Shown: positions 8,183 through 18,700 of the stretch, one piece after another
Numbering within the stretch: the first letter of the stretch is position 1
How the letters are laid out: the number at the start of each line of letters is the position of its first letter
DNA from: JBIOHP01 sp044449065
Lineage (GTDB): Bacteria; Bacteroidota; Ignavibacteria; UBA10030; SZUA-254
Assembly: GCA_044449065.1 (NCBI GenBank)
Contig: JBIOHP010000009.1
Location: 80,142-144,141 of the forward strand
Length of the DNA stretch: 64,000 nucleotides
Reading direction: 5' to 3'
Translations under genes and position numbers: made by a program
The notes under the pieces: generated by a model
Told to the model about the DNA's origin: nothing
Databases searched by the model: none
Seen by the model: only the letters and a program-made list of their open reading frames with translations

Positions 8183-11100
8183 ATGAAAATATTTTTTCTA
8201 CTTCTTGCGATTATCTGCTTTACAGCGATTGGGCATGCACAAACGCCTGCCTGGCTTTGGGCAAAGGGCGCCGGAGGAAGCGGCGGTGTTGATCTTGGCT
8301 TAAGCACTGCCGTAGACGGTGCAGGGAATAGTTATGTGACGGGATCTTTCATAAGTTCCACCATCACCTTTGGCGGCACGACTTTCACGAACACCGGTTA
8401 TTCAAATATATTTGTCGTCAAGTACGATATAAAGGGCAATATTGTCTGGGCAACGAGTATAGGAGGAAGCGGCTCTATCGGCGGTTATAATGGCCAACTC
8501 ATCGCTGTGGATGGAGCCGGGAATTGTTATGTAACAGGAACTTCCATCAGTCCGAGCATTACCTTTGGCGGTCCACCGCTGTTAGTAAGCGGCCACAATA
8601 TATTTGTTGCCAAGTACGATGTAAACGGCAATTTTGTCTGGGCAAAGATTTCAGAAGAAATTAATTATGTTGGGTCTACCAGCATCGCCGTTGATGGAGC
8701 GGGGAATAGTTATGTAACAGGAGCTTTCGTATCCAGCATCACTTTTGGCAGCACGACGCTTACAGGCAACAATTTTGGCAATATATTTGTCGTTAAGTTC
8801 GATAGGGACGGCAATGTAGTCTTGGCAATGAGCTCAAGCTCTGGAGGAGGCAGTGGCGATCATGGTGGCGATTGTAGTCAAAGCATCGCCGTGGATGGAG
8901 CGGGAAATAGTTATGTAACAGGGTTTTTTGGCAGTCCAACCATGACGTTTGGCAGTACGACTCTGAATAACAGAGGGTCTTTAGATATTTTTACTGTCAT
9001 GTACGATGCGAACGGGAATGCGCTCTGGGCAAAAAGCGCCGGAGGAAGCAGTGAAGATTGGGCTTACGGCATTGGCGTGGATTGGGCGGGTAATTGTTAC
9101 GTAACTGGATATTTTGCTAGTTCCAGTATTATGTTTGACACTAAGAAGCTGAACAACACCACCGGCGAAAATATGTTTGTCGTCAAGTATGATGCGAGCG
9201 GCAATGTGCTCTGGGCAACCAGTGCAACAGGAAGCAGTCAAGTTCAGGGCCAAAGTATCGTTGTAGATGGAGCGGGAGATAGCTATGTAACCGGATGGTT
9301 CTACGGCTCCAGCGCCACCTTCGGCAGCAGGCCTCCTCTTACGAACAGCGGTGGAAATGATATATTTGTCGTCAAGTACGATGCAAGCGGCGATGCAATC
9401 TGGGCAACGAGCGCTGGAGGAACCGGTGAAGATGTTGGTTATGGAATCGGAGTGGATGGAACGGGGAATTGTTATGTAACGGGACTTTACCAAGTATCCT
9501 GCACCTTTGGCGGAACGACGTTAACAAACGGAAATAGCGGTTCAGTGTTTGTTGCTAAGCTCGGTATGGCTGTTGATAGTTCTTACTCTTGCCCCGGTAA
9601 TCTGGTTGCGAACGGAGGTTTTTCAAGCGGACTTGTACCAGGCGCTATCAACGGTCCCGGTCATGTCGATTCATGGATCGGCGATGGGTATGAGTCGAAC
9701 CCACCGATCATGCTGCAGGCGGGCGGATGCGAAACGGGAGATATGGGCTCTCTCGGTATGCTGGGCACAAGCGGCAGCGGTTTATTGGGCGCGGCACAGC
9801 AGACTCTTGCATCGGGTTTCGTTGCCGGCACGACATACTCTATCACAATGTGCGTTCGAAATCCACCGCCACCATCGAACGTTGGGAATATTGCCGCGTT
9901 GATGCCTTATGTGCGATTCAAATTTCGATCGTCTAACGGGCCCGTGCAGAATGCATCAGATGGTGAGTTGATTGGAGAGACAGATCCGGTCACCTCGGCA
10001 AACTGGGCTACAGTCACTCTCTCGAACTGGACATGCCTATCTTCCGGCTCAATCTTAACCATCAGCGCTTTTAATGATGGCGGTGGAGCTTTTCCAATCG
10101 ATACATCCTACGGCGAAATAGACCGCGTGTGTATAACATCAGTCTCTTGCGCGGTGGATACCCTGCGTCTGAACACGGGGTTCAATCAGGCAGCATCGAG
10201 TATTGACCCTCCGGGATCGCTGGATTTAAACTGGAAAGTAGTTTGTGAGCCGGCGGGATTTGCCGCCGGGGCCCCGATGGGGAGACCGGCTGCTGTCGTT
10301 TTGACGCCGGATCCGTATTGGCACGCTCCGTTCGCGAACAGCCAGTGGCTCAGCGCACATCCATCGTCAGCCGATCAGATCAACGGTAATTATTGCTTTG
10401 TGGATTCTTTCTGCGTCGAAGATACGTCGAATGCTTCGTTGAACATGCAACTGTTTGTCGATGATAGCGCCAATGTATACCTGAACGGTTTTCTGATTGG
10501 TTCTACTCCACCGGAACCCCGCACATGCAATGGCAGTAACTGCAATTTTGAAACTGCGCATACATTTACAGCGACCTCCTCGCAATTTCTCCCCGGGATC
10601 AACGAGTTGCGGGTTGTGGTGGAGAACGTTTATGGCGTAGCGATGGGTTTCGATATCGCCGGCACGGTGGCGGCAGGGGGCGGGGCAAATATAACACAGA
10701 GCTGCTGCGACTCTAGCGGAGAAATCGGCGGATTTAAGTGGAATGACTTGAACGGCGACGGCTTGTACCAACCGAATGAGCCGCCGATGTCAAACTCGCC
10801 CGTCCAACTCTCGAACGGTACGACGACAACCACAGATCAGTATGGTTATTATTTCTTCAATAATGTTCTGCCGGGCACATACACGGTGAGAGATCTGCAA
10901 CAACTGGGGTGGGTCCTGACGTATCCGGTTTCACCATCTACGTATCCTGTGGTGCTGGGAAGACGCCAGGTGATCGATAGTTTGAATTTCGGATATCAGC
11001 AACATCCTGAAACGCTCGCGCTAAGTGTGCGCGACCGATGGAACCTTGTTTCGGTGCCGTTGAGTGTAAATAATCCGGCTAAATCCGCGGTCTTCCCAAA

Positions 11101-11824
11101 CGCCATTTCCGCGACATACGCATATCAGGGAAGTTACGTGCAGCAAAACACGCTGATAAACGGCAAAGGTTACTGGCTAAAGTTCAGTGGAGCCCAGAAT
11201 GACTCAGTGACCGGTTATGTGATGACACACGACTCAATTGTTGTGCAAGCGGGCTGGAACCTCATCGGTTCAATCAGTTTGCCCATACCGGTTAACACAA
11301 TTGGATCCCCGACTGATGGGCTTACGTTGTCTCAATTTTTCGGCTATGCCAATGGATATACAAAAGCCGATACCATCCAACCGGGAAAAGGATACTGGGT
11401 GAAGGCAAATATGAGCGGGACAATTGTTCTTTCCGCGCCATCATGGGCTACCGCAAAACAAAGAATAAGAATTGTTCCCTCGGATGAATTGCCTCCTCCG
11501 CCTCCGGTGACTGCGGATAACAACGAACCGGGGATTCCAAAAGTGTTTGCATTAAGTCAAAATTACCCCAACCCGTTCAACCCGACAACGGTAATTAATT
11601 ATCAATTGCCCGATGAGTCGTATGTGCGCCTCGCTCTCTATAATGTCCTCGGGCAGGAGGTACGGCTGTTGGTGAACCAGCCGGAACAAGCGGGCTACAA
11701 ATCAGTTCAGTTCGATGCGAACAGTTTTTCAAGCGGCATTTACTTCTACCGCCTCGACGCAACATCTGTGACCGATCCATCGAAACACTTCTCACAGACA
11801 CGCAAGATGTTATTGATTAAGTAA
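8183..11824 (+). CDS. Large secreted SBBP-repeat protein with SdrD-B-like domain and T9SS sorting domain
   Basis: The start at 8183 is preferred over an in-frame ATG at 8138. It has an AAAGGAA ribosome site and gives a clean signal peptide (MKIFFLLLAIICFTAIGHAQ). The mature protein (1,213 residues in total) has about eight SBBP-type beta-propeller repeats (about 30-460) marked by 'VDGAGNSYVTG' and 'NIFVVKYD'. Galactose-binding-like jelly-roll regions (about 470-860) follow, then an SdrD-B-like domain ('GFKWNDLNGDG', about 850-930). A duplicated 'GWNL..GYWLK' module (about 950-1085) and a C-terminal T9SS sorting domain (about 1125-1213, 'NYPNPFNPTT') complete it. T9SS cargo is exported and attached to or released from the surface. 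Adhesion or polymer binding is a plausible role but is not shown. Confidence 0.88.
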   Translation: MKIFFLLLAIICFTAIGHAQTPAWLWAKGAGGSGGVDLGLSTAVDGAGNSYVTGSFISSTITFGGTTFTNTGYSNIFVVKYDIKGNIVWATSIGGSGSIGGYNGQLIAVDGAGNCYVTGTSISPSITFGGPPLLVSGHNIFVAKYDVNGNFVWAKISEEINYVGSTSIAVDGAGNSYVTGAFVSSITFGSTTLTGNNFGNIFVVKFDRDGNVVLAMSSSSGGGSGDHGGDCSQSIAVDGAGNSYVTGFFGSPTMTFGSTTLNNRGSLDIFTVMYDANGNALWAKSAGGSSEDWAYGIGVDWAGNCYVTGYFASSSIMFDTKKLNNTTGENMFVVKYDASGNVLWATSATGSSQVQGQSIVVDGAGDSYVTGWFYGSSATFGSRPPLTNSGGNDIFVVKYDASGDAIWATSAGGTGEDVGYGIGVDGTGNCYVTGLYQVSCTFGGTTLTNGNSGSVFVAKLGMAVDSSYSCPGNLVANGGFSSGLVPGAINGPGHVDSWIGDGYESNPPIMLQAGGCETGDMGSLGMLGTSGSGLLGAAQQTLASGFVAGTTYSITMCVRNPPPPSNVGNIAALMPYVRFKFRSSNGPVQNASDGELIGETDPVTSANWATVTLSNWTCLSSGSILTISAFNDGGGAFPIDTSYGEIDRVCITSVSCAVDTLRLNTGFNQAASSIDPPGSLDLNWKVVCEPAGFAAGAPMGRPAAVVLTPDPYWHAPFANSQWLSAHPSSADQINGNYCFVDSFCVEDTSNASLNMQLFVDDSANVYLNGFLIGSTPPEPRTCNGSNCNFETAHTFTATSSQFLPGINELRVVVENVYGVAMGFDIAGTVAAGGGANITQSCCDSSGEIGGFKWNDLNGDGLYQPNEPPMSNSPVQLSNGTTTTTDQYGYYFFNNVLPGTYTVRDLQQLGWVLTYPVSPSTYPVVLGRRQVIDSLNFGYQQHPETLALSVRDRWNLVSVPLSVNNPAKSAVFPNAISATYAYQGSYVQQNTLINGKGYWLKFSGAQNDSVTGYVMTHDSIVVQAGWNLIGSISLPIPVNTIGSPTDGLTLSQFFGYANGYTKADTIQPGKGYWVKANMSGTIVLSAPSWATAKQRIRIVPSDELPPPPPVTADNNEPGIPKVFALSQNYPNPFNPTTVINYQLPDESYVRLALYNVLGQEVRLLVNQPEQAGYKSVQFDANSFSSGIYFYRLDATSVTDPSKHFSQTRKMLLIK
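11561..11824 (+). repeat. 264-bp direct repeat encoding the T9SS sorting domain, copy 1
   Basis: This stretch and 14671-14934 (offset 3,110) are nearly identical in DNA, with scattered mostly silent differences. The upstream parts of the two genes are much more diverged. Confidence 0.85.
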
Positions 11825-11937
11825 GCAATGAATTATCATCTCAGAGGAACCTTGGATTGTAAGAGTACCGGTAGCGCGATAGCATTGAAGTCTTTGAACC
11901 AAACTCGTTCATGTGTCACTTTTTTTCAGGAATTAGT

Positions 11938-14934
11938 ATGAATCAATTTAAGAATGTTTTGTCGATCATGTTCATCATGGTGAGTTTATTTTCAATTGCC
12001 GATGCCGATGCTCCCGGATGGGAGTGGGCGAAGGGCTGTGGTATATCGGATGTTGCGGGTGCGACCGGAATTGCCGTTGACGATCAGGGCAACACTTATG
12101 TCCTTGGAACGTTCCAAGGTTCTTCGATTACGTTTGGTAGTACTACCTTGATGAACACAGGAGATTGGAGTGATTTCATCGTCATATATGATCCTTCTGG
12201 AACAATTATTCGCACGAATCTCATCTCAGGAGCTGGAGGATCTGGACCAGGGGCGCCCATTGTGTCAGGGATTGGCGTCGATGCTGCCCACAACTATTAT
12301 GTCACGGGTAATATTCAAACACCGAGCGTAACCTTCAATCCTTCACCGGGTGCGCCAGGATTGGCAATAACCCTACTAACCCCAAATGGGTACAATCACA
12401 TATTTATTGTCAAGTTTAACGCGAATGGGAGCGTTGCCTGGGCTAACGGGGAGTCCGCCGCTGATGGTAATAGTGAAAGCGCGGGGATCGCCGTTGATGC
12501 AGCGGGAAATAGTTATATCACAGGTACATTTGATAATGACGCAATTTTCGGTGGTAAGCAACTATCAAGCAGCGGAAGCAACATCTTTGTAGCTTCCTTT
12601 AATAATTCTGGAGCCGTACAATTCGCCTCAGGAAACTGGTTCGATGGCGCTGGCAATGATCGCTCTACAAGTATTGCCACTGATGGATCGGGTAATTGTT
12701 ATATCACGGGTGTGTTTAATAGTACGTACCTTACTTTTGGGACTAATCCTTATCTGTGGAATGGGGGAGGTTACAAAATTTTTATTGCTAAATACGATAA
12801 TAGTGGTAATGCAGTATGGTCATTGGGAGAAGGAGGAACAGGTGGTGATTCCTATGCCAACGGCATCGCAGCAAACATCTCTGGTGTTTGCGTAACCGGC
12901 GAATTTAGTTGCTCACAAATCATATTTTATGGCACTAGTGGACCTCCCACGCCACCCTTAACACTCTCCGGAGGAGGAGGAAATGCGTTTGTTGTCAAAT
13001 ATGATCAGTACGGAAAAGCAATATGGTCACAAGGGATCACAGGTTCGACTAATGGTCAAGGTGTTGCAATTGACGGTAATGGTGACTGCTACACAATCGG
13101 AAATTTCCAGCATAATGACATCTCGATAGGTCCACAGACACTCACATGGGGAGGGGGAGATGATAATCTATTCACTGCCAAATATGATGGGGCAACTGGA
13201 ACTCCCGACTGGGCAAAAGGAACCATTTTGGGCAGATTTAATGAAGGGGTTGGAATTGCCGTAACAAGTTTAGGTGAAGCATCTGTCACCGGAGTTTTTA
13301 ATGGAACGGTATCTTTTGATGCAACTACTCTGAAGAATTCAGGCGGGGATGGGTGGGCGGGTTCTAAAGGAGTTTTTACAAGTAAGCTCGGCGCGGTCTC
13401 TGTCAGCGCCGTTCAATGTTCGATCTGTCTGGGCGGTTCAACCACACTCACCGCGACCGGCGCGACTAACTACATGTGGTCTCCGGCAGACGGGTTGAGC
13501 TCAACAACAGGATCAACAGTAATCGCGAGTCCTCCCTTAAATAGGATGTACACAGTAAGAGGATTTGATGGAATTTGGAGTGTTGGACAAGCGAATGTCA
13601 CCGTTAATGTAACATTTCCTAAAACTCTTAATTTGGGATACATTGACAATATTACTTATCCTGGGTGCACAACAGTAGGAGTGAATACTGATGGAACTGA
13701 AACAGGTTGTACCGTTGGCGGGAATAATGCGCAATTTTGTATCCATACTACTCCCTTCTCCCAAATCATTATCACGTCTGTATTGCCGGCCTCCATTACG
13801 ACCAAAACCAACCAGGTAATAACACTCACGCCGTATACCGCCGATTGGAGTCTACCCTGTGGCAGGCTGACAACATTTGATCCCTTTAATCCGACCGTGA
13901 TTACGTTGGATGCGAGTGGAACCGTTATTATCCGCATTGGTGTTATCGGCAATTTTCCACCGGACCTATTTCCCGGGACTTACTCCGGAGTCGCTTTAGT
14001 CACATGGTCGTTAACGGGTCCCAATGCTCCGCCAAAAACAGTGGAAGGGGTAGCGGATTCAAACCAATTTATGATCAATGTCAGCGCTACAGTTCCTCCC
14101 GCTTCAAGCGTAACCAAAGGGTGGAACATGGTGTCAGTGCCGGTGACGGTTAGCGATTCTCATAAATCTATACTCTATCCAACCGCAAGTTCCGATGCTT
14201 ACGAATTTCAGGGGTCGTATGTCATTGATTCTCTCCCCTCGAATGGGGTCGGTTACTGGCTTAAGTTTGGTACGGCTCAGGATATTGCAGTGGCGGGATC
14301 GTGGCTCACCGATGATACTGTGAGTGTTACTCCCGGATGGAATATGATCGGCTCAATCAGCGAGCCGCTCCCGACAAATCGGATTACATCTGTTCCCGGC
14401 GGGTTAACCACGTCGCAGTTCTTTGGGTACCACCGGCATTATGTAACCAGCGATACGATCTTTCCCGGTAATGGATACTGGGTTAAAGTTGACAGGGCGG
14501 GAAAATTAGTTCTTGATACTTCATCATCATCGGCGGTATCGGCAGTAATGAGCAAGAGTTATAATAGCAGAATCAAGATTATGCCATCGAGCGAAACGCC
14601 TCCTCCTCCTCCAGAGATACAAAGCGGAGATACTCCGGCACAACTCCCGGAAACGTATGTGCTTGGACAAAACTACCCCAATCCGTTCAATCCGACAACG
14701 GTGATTAATTATCAATTACCCGACGAGTCGTATGTGCGCCTCGCGCTCTATAATGTCCTCGGGCAGGAGGTACGGCTGTTGGTGAACCAGCCGGAACAAG
14801 CGGGCTACAAATCAATTCAGTTCGATGCAAACAATTTTTCCAGCGGCATCTACTTCTACCGCCTCGACGCAACATCTGTGAACGATCCATCGAAACACTT
14901 TTCACAGACACGCAAAATGTTATTGATTAAGTAA
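11938..14934 (+). CDS. Secreted SBBP-repeat protein with T9SS sorting domain
   Basis: The ATG at 11938 is preferred over 11911. A CAGGA ribosome site precedes it and a signal peptide follows directly (MNQFKNVLSIMFIMVSLFSI). The 998-residue protein has SBBP-like repeats (about 25-480; 'VDAAGNSYITG', 'NGSVAWANG'), an Ig-like segment ('STTLTATGATNYMWSP', about 500-550) and a region rich in cysteine and beta strands (about 560-720). It ends with the same 'GWNM..GYWLK' module (about 730-860) and sorting domain as its upstream neighbour. It is clearly a paralogue of the 8183 product. The intergenic gap is 113 bases, so the two may be co-transcribed. Confidence 0.88.
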   Translation: MNQFKNVLSIMFIMVSLFSIADADAPGWEWAKGCGISDVAGATGIAVDDQGNTYVLGTFQGSSITFGSTTLMNTGDWSDFIVIYDPSGTIIRTNLISGAGGSGPGAPIVSGIGVDAAHNYYVTGNIQTPSVTFNPSPGAPGLAITLLTPNGYNHIFIVKFNANGSVAWANGESAADGNSESAGIAVDAAGNSYITGTFDNDAIFGGKQLSSSGSNIFVASFNNSGAVQFASGNWFDGAGNDRSTSIATDGSGNCYITGVFNSTYLTFGTNPYLWNGGGYKIFIAKYDNSGNAVWSLGEGGTGGDSYANGIAANISGVCVTGEFSCSQIIFYGTSGPPTPPLTLSGGGGNAFVVKYDQYGKAIWSQGITGSTNGQGVAIDGNGDCYTIGNFQHNDISIGPQTLTWGGGDDNLFTAKYDGATGTPDWAKGTILGRFNEGVGIAVTSLGEASVTGVFNGTVSFDATTLKNSGGDGWAGSKGVFTSKLGAVSVSAVQCSICLGGSTTLTATGATNYMWSPADGLSSTTGSTVIASPPLNRMYTVRGFDGIWSVGQANVTVNVTFPKTLNLGYIDNITYPGCTTVGVNTDGTETGCTVGGNNAQFCIHTTPFSQIIITSVLPASITTKTNQVITLTPYTADWSLPCGRLTTFDPFNPTVITLDASGTVIIRIGVIGNFPPDLFPGTYSGVALVTWSLTGPNAPPKTVEGVADSNQFMINVSATVPPASSVTKGWNMVSVPVTVSDSHKSILYPTASSDAYEFQGSYVIDSLPSNGVGYWLKFGTAQDIAVAGSWLTDDTVSVTPGWNMIGSISEPLPTNRITSVPGGLTTSQFFGYHRHYVTSDTIFPGNGYWVKVDRAGKLVLDTSSSSAVSAVMSKSYNSRIKIMPSSETPPPPPEIQSGDTPAQLPETYVLGQNYPNPFNPTTVINYQLPDESYVRLALYNVLGQEVRLLVNQPEQAGYKSIQFDANNFSSGIYFYRLDATSVNDPSKHFSQTRKMLLIK
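14671..14934 (+). repeat. 264-bp direct repeat encoding the T9SS sorting domain, copy 2
   Basis: Partner of the repeat at 11561-11824. Homology begins around the 'NYPNPFNPTT' codons and runs to the stop codon. Confidence 0.85.
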
Positions 14935-15113
14935 GCAGTGCATCATCATCGGGAATAAGGTTAGTGGGAAGATCAATGACGCCGCTCCGGAGTTGAATGC
15001 GCTGGAGCGGTGTCCCGATGAAGAAATGTACAACTTGCATGATTGAAATTATAAGGACTCCAAGATTGATCAAGTATAATTTTCACGAACGATACGTTTA
15101 GGAAATGAGCCGA

Positions 15114-15386
15114 ATGCACGAAGAAATAGTTTCCCGATTACTCTATCCCGATCCGTTCAAACCGGTGGGACTTGAAGTGGATCTGCCGGACGCGGGCAGG
15201 GTAACGCTCAGAATCCTTCACGAAGATGGATCCGAGCCGAAAACGCTAATCGAGAATGCATTCTATGAAAAAGGAAAACACGTGCTGTCAATAGGACTTT
15301 TGGATATCGCGGGCGGAAGCCGTCTCTACCAATTGCTCATCGAGATGGATGGGATAACAACCGTTGAGACGAAAAAAATATGTTGA
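15114..15386 (+). CDS. Small stand-alone protein resembling a degenerate T9SS sorting domain
   Basis: The protein is about 90 residues long. The ATG at 15114 has an AGGA site at a good distance; an ATG at 15105 is also in frame but too close to it. There is no signal peptide. Its order of features mirrors the C-terminal domain of the flanking secreted proteins. 'YPDPFKPVGLEVDLPD' aligns with YPNPFNPTT..LPD, 'GRVTLRILHEDG' with the 'VRLALYNVLGQ' strand, 'YEKGKHVLSIGL' with 'EQAGYKSVQFD', and 'GSRLYQLLIEMDG' with 'GIYFYRLDAT'. It may be a decayed gene end, a free regulator or partner, or a diverged fragment. The reading frame is intact. Confidence 0.6.
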   Translation: MHEEIVSRLLYPDPFKPVGLEVDLPDAGRVTLRILHEDGSEPKTLIENAFYEKGKHVLSIGLLDIAGGSRLYQLLIEMDGITTVETKKIC

Positions 15387-15710
15387 TTACGTTATGAAAA
15401 ACTCATTGCCATCTCTGTTTATCGCAGTTACATCATTATGGACTTCCAGTTGAGCTCGACGACGTCATACTCGACGTACCATGTAATAGCTAAAAATATG
15501 TCGATGGCTTATTTTATTACCGTTTATTGGTAAAAACGATCAAACGGAAATTGTCGATACCATGAAAATTATTAACCACGACTGAGCATTTATAAACGAT
15601 CAAGTGAATATACAATCGCTGCCCCGGAGTTATCCGATCAGAGGCAGTATATCTTATTATTAACCACAGGATAAATCCACAAATGTTCATTTATTATTAG
15701 AGGAGTTTAT
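15387..15710. other. AT-rich intergenic leader
   Basis: No gene or strong repeat is seen. AGAGGAG at about 15700 is the ribosome site for the gene at 15711. Confidence 0.4.
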
Positions 15711-18700
15711 ATGAAACAATTCGCTTACTTGCTGATCGTTTGTGCTGCGATGCTTGGATGCATCACCTGCACTCTGGAAGGCAAAGAAAAATCAGCCACA
15801 GGGGAAAAATCGGGAGATAAATCACCGGTTGTTCAGGCGAATCATGGGAATCCTGCACGGCAAACCCAATCGATCACGCCTCCCTACACATTTTGTTTTG
15901 ACACGGACCCGATCGCAGCCGGCTGGAGTTACGGCGGGGATTTTGAATGGTCTTCAACATTCACCAAACTCGGCGGACCGTACGGCGGAAGCGGCGCTTC
16001 TATGGTTACAAAAGCCGGACCTCCGGGAACTTCGTATACGAATAGCACAATCAGTTATGTTAAAAGCCCAATCTTCGATCTTTCCTCCCTATTAGGGTCT
16101 GGTGGGTACATTTCTTTTTATCAAAGTATTAGCACTGAACCGAACTGGGATAGAAGCTGGTTTGAATATTCCAGCGATGGCGGAACACATTGGCAAGTGG
16201 TCGGTAGATACAACGATACCCTCGGTTGCCGTTGGTATAACTCTCAAATTTACAATGCTCTTTCCGGTACCGATGGAAATACCTGCATGGATGTTGCAAC
16301 GTGGAATGCTTTGCTGCCCGGCTACTCTTTACCGCAACCTGGGTGGAGCAGCAAGGGCGATTGCGGTGGGAACGACCTTCCAATCGGGCCATACGGATGG
16401 GTCTCTGTCTCTCTTCGCCTTCCTAACCCAATATTGGTGAATAATATCCAGTTCCGGTATATAACCTTCGCAGACGGGGGAGGGGTTGGCGATGGATGGG
16501 CGTTTGATTGCTTTACCGTCACCGGCACGCCACCAGGCTGCGCTTCCATCAATCCCGCTCCAACCTTAATCAGCTCTAATACGGCGGCGGTTTGCACCGG
16601 TCAGACGTACGACGTGATTCTCACGGGAACTAATTTCATTAATGGTTTAACCTCCGCAGATTTTGGAAACGGGATCAGCGTGATCCCGACAATTGATCCG
16701 TCCGGAAACTCCCTAACGGCGCATATCACCGTATCTCCGTCGGCAACTCCGGGAACACGCACCATCACCGTTACCAATATAGGACCCGGAGGAGGAATGG
16801 CTATTCTTACAAATGCCATTACGGTTTCAGCTCCCTCGGTAGTTGTTCGCTCGCCGAACGGCGGCGAGACATGGTGGGTCGGTTCAAGCCATCCCATCAC
16901 ATGGACGAGCGCTTGCGGACCGACAGATTTAAAAATTGAATATTCCACCGATGCCGGATCGCATTGGCTGCTTGTCGCCGACCATATCTCACCAAGCTTG
17001 GGAACATATAGCTGGACGATCCCGAACACACCTACCACGAACGCTCTTGTCCGTATTACGGATAATATAATTGGTACACTGACCGATGTGAGCAATGCGG
17101 TCTTCACGATCCGTATTGGAAAGATTACAGGTCTCAAATTTTACGACGCTAATAACAATCACCTGAGAGAATCCAATGAAGCCGGCATCAGCGGATGGAA
17201 TATATATTTGAACGGGGACGCTACTTTGACCACCCAAACAGATGCGAACGGAAATTATTCGTTTACTGTTCCTCCCGGGCATTACACTATTACCGAAGAA
17301 CACAGGACCGGTTGGCAGCAAACCGCTCCGCAATCGGGTAATTACATTATATATCTCCCACCGGGCCAGGATTTGGGACCCCTCATATTCGGCAACACGG
17401 GGACTGCATCGATCAGCGGATTGAAGTTTAACGATAAGACCGGCAATCATCAGTTTGATGGCTCCGATTATGGGATGGGGGGATGGAATATTAAACTCAC
17501 GGGAAATAACGGCTTTACCACGCAATTTTTTCTCACCCTGAATGACGGTTCTTATTCATTCAAGAATTTACCTCCGGGGATATACACCGTGAGCGAACTC
17601 CAGCGCTGGCCCTGGACTCAAACATTTCCCCAATTTGGGACATATAACATCCAGATTTTGGGTGGTGAAAATCTAACAGGAGAAAATTTTGGGAATTATA
17701 ATCCTCAGAATATTTACGATCTGGCGATTAATATTTTTGGCAATTATTGGCCAAAGAAGACGCCCTGTTGCGGTCAACAGTTTATATATGAGGCGGTGGT
17801 TCAAAACAATGGAACGGTTGCAATTCTCAATCCCGACATTTTTATTCAACTGGATCGAAACCTGACCTATCTAGGGGGAAGTGTGATTCCGAACAAAATA
17901 ACTAATTCGATCAATGGAACCTTATTAGAATATCGGTTGCCCGTTCTCATTCCCGGAGTGCCACAGACGTATTTCATCGGCGTGAAACCAACATGTCAAT
18001 TTTTCGGGCCGGTGCTGACTACATGCGCAGAAGTTGATCCGATTGCCGGCGATACCTACCCGCTCAATAATAAGGCAACAACGACCGTGGGGGTAACTTG
18101 CCAGACAGCAATCGCCGGGAAAATGCAAATACCAACTGGAAGCTGCGCGGCTGACGGCTATCTCACAAAATCCGATTCCATTACGTATATGATCCCGTTC
18201 ACCAATTCCGGCAGCGATACCGTGAGAACAATTGTCCTGCGCGACACGCTCGATAGCAATATAGATACAACCAACATCAGGTTCGTAGCCGGGAGCCACC
18301 CTTGCGCATTCGAACAAAATGGCAGCATATTAGTATTCACATTCCAGGATATCAACCTTCCGCCAAATTCTGTGGATGAATACGGCAGCTCCGGGTTTGT
18401 AGTCTTCACGGCGCATCCCAAACCGGATGTTCTTAACGGGGCAATGATTACGAACACACCCTGGCTCTATTATGATCTGAACGATCCGATAACGGCAGGC
18501 ATTCAAACAAATACAATAACCGGCGCTGCATTGCCTGTCGCAAATTTTACCGCGAGCGCCGATACAATTCCCACGGGCAGTCCACTCAACTTTACCTACA
18601 CGGGAGGAACGAGCGCGGCAACTTACAACTGGGACTTTGGAGTCGACGCATCCCCAGCAACATCCACAGATCAGAATCCCTCCGGTGTCATGTATAGCTC

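Noticed and set aside
8300..9560. Regular repeats in DNA that might suggest a CRISPR or satellite
   Set aside because: They are coding SBBP protein repeats with varied spacing and no identical repeat units. No CRISPR array was seen in the window.
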